Origin: Paracoccaceae bacterium
Lineage (GTDB): Bacteria > Pseudomonadota > Alphaproteobacteria > Rhodobacterales > Rhodobacteraceae
DNA: 7,265 nucleotides
Assembly (NCBI GenBank): GCA_019090405.1
Contig: JAHRVZ010000103.1
Coordinates: forward strand, 1 to 7,265
Reading direction: 5' to 3'
How positions within the stretch are numbered: position 1 is the stretch's first letter; the number at the start of each line of letters is the position of its first letter. Below are positions 6,760 to 7,265 of the stretch, piece after piece. Made by a program: the position numbers and the translations under genes. The notes beneath the pieces were generated by a model. The model had not been told where the DNA came from, did no database searches, and saw nothing but the letters and a program-made list of their open reading frames with translations.

Positions 6760-7168
6760 AGGCGGCAAATTCCTGTTTTATCATCTCGATTGCATCTTCC
6801 GGCGAAGTGCCCGGTCCAAAGACCGCCTTGATGCCCATTTCCTTTAGTTCGGTGACATCGTCTTCGGGAATGACACCGCCGCCGATCAGAAACAGATCAT
6901 CCAGCTTTAGATCTTTGAAGGCCGCTACCAGATCTTCGAATATTGGCATGTGGCCACCGGACGAGCAGGAAACACCCAGCACGTCTACATCTTCTTCGAC
7001 CACATTGGTGATGATCTCGCTTGGGACCAGAAAGTCACAGAAAATCACCTCAAATCCGGCATCCCGCATTTTGCGGGCGACGAGACGAACGCCACGGTCA
7101 TGGCAGTCATGGGTTGGCTTGGCCAACATGACACGGATCCGTGAATCGGATTGTTGATCAATACTCAT
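6758..7168 (-). CDS. Cobalamin-binding small subunit of a split acyl-CoA mutase
   Basis: The 136-residue protein is a stand-alone B12-binding domain, as in the small subunits of isobutyryl-CoA, 2-hydroxyisobutyryl-CoA and archaeal methylmalonyl-CoA mutases. It would hold adenosylcobalamin in base-off, His-on form and dock onto the catalytic subunit encoded directly upstream. The core motif DCHDRG (21-26) matches DxHxxG, with His23 the expected cobalt ligand, followed by VRLVARKMRDAGFEVIF (27-43). GVSCSSGGHM (65-74) occupies the SxL region and LIGGGVIP (94-101) the glycine pair. The family's SxL leucine is Ser69 here. Corrinoid methyltransferase proteins share this fold, but they usually carry an extra N-terminal helical domain that is absent here. 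The ATG at 7166-7168 is preferred. A TTG at 7184-7186 would add six residues (LDGKPP) but has no ribosome binding site. The gene overlaps the upstream coding end by 11 bases, implying coupled translation. Confidence 0.9.
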   Translation of the reverse strand: MSIDQQSDSRIRVMLAKPTHDCHDRGVRLVARKMRDAGFEVIFCDFLVPSEIITNVVEEDVDVLGVSCSSGGHMPIFEDLVAAFKDLKLDDLFLIGGGVIPEDDVTELKEMGIKAVFGPGTSPEDAIEMIKQEFAA

Positions 7169-7265
7169 GGGGGGTTTTCCATCCAAGTGCAGTTGTAAGG
7201 ATACTCATCATTTCGCCAGTTGTCGCATCGGCGCGTGCCGCCGCAACCGCAGCCTCTATCAAGGA
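7158..7265 (-). CDS. Probable acyl-CoA mutase large (catalytic) subunit, C-terminal end only
   Basis: A reading frame is open from the right edge to a TGA at 7158-7160, giving 35 residues that start SLIEAAVAAARADATTGEMM. The pattern EAA..AARA.ATTGEM resembles the C-terminal helix of methylmalonyl-CoA / isobutyryl-CoA mutase catalytic subunits (family pattern like AARARATxGEISDAL), just before where the B12 domain is joined in one-piece mutases. The short tail GWKTPHEY ends the chain. Position supports the call: it directly precedes and overlaps the B12-binding subunit, the expected partner in split mutases. Only the last few percent of an approximately 550-residue protein is visible, so the mutase subtype (methylmalonyl, isobutyryl, 2-hydroxyisobutyryl or other) cannot be judged here. 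Confidence 0.7.
   Translation of the reverse strand, partial: SLIEAAVAAARADATTGEMMSILTTALGWKTPHEY

Noticed and set aside
7184..7186. TTG as the start of the B12-binding subunit
   Set aside because: It has no ribosome binding site and adds only six residues without family similarity. The ATG at 7166-7168 gives the usual small-subunit length.

Overview
The window carries one uninterrupted set of eight genes, all transcribed on the minus strand, so biological order runs from position 7265 down to 1. Both end genes are cut by the window edges. The protein types, strong AGGAG-like ribosome binding sites, short overlaps and roughly even base composition suggest a proteobacterium. An alphaproteobacterium (Rhodobacterales-like) is my best guess, but the sequence holds no taxonomic marker and I hold this loosely.

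Upstream block (7265 to 5825). It begins with the last 35 codons of what looks like the catalytic subunit of a coenzyme B12-dependent acyl-CoA mutase (partial). This overlaps a separate 136-residue cobalamin-binding subunit, giving a split mutase of the isobutyryl-CoA / 2-hydroxyisobutyryl-CoA / archaeal methylmalonyl-CoA type. Next comes a single-domain 3-hydroxyacyl-CoA dehydrogenase with several unusual residues at positions that are normally conserved.

A 147-base non-coding gap (5678-5824) follows. It holds two perfect inverted repeats and an AT-rich stretch just upstream of livG, and is the best place for a promoter or operator.

Downstream block (5677 to 1). This is a branched-chain amino acid-type (HAAT family) ABC importer: LivG ATPase, a 641-residue AMP-forming acyl-CoA ligase, LivH permease, LivM permease and a secreted substrate-binding protein that runs off the left edge. 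The second ATPase (LivF) is not in the window and would be expected beyond position 1. The ligase sits inside the transporter genes and overlaps livG by an ATGA junction, so it is probably made together with the importer.

Taken together, the genes read as an uptake-and-activation module. A periplasmic protein captures a small carboxylate or amino acid-like compound, LivGHM(F) imports it, the ligase makes its CoA thioester, the B12 mutase rearranges the acyl-CoA carbon skeleton and the dehydrogenase oxidises a 3-hydroxyacyl-CoA. The substrate cannot be read from the sequence. A branched short-chain acid such as 2-hydroxyisobutyrate is one testable hypothesis, because its mutase product is a 3-hydroxyacyl-CoA.
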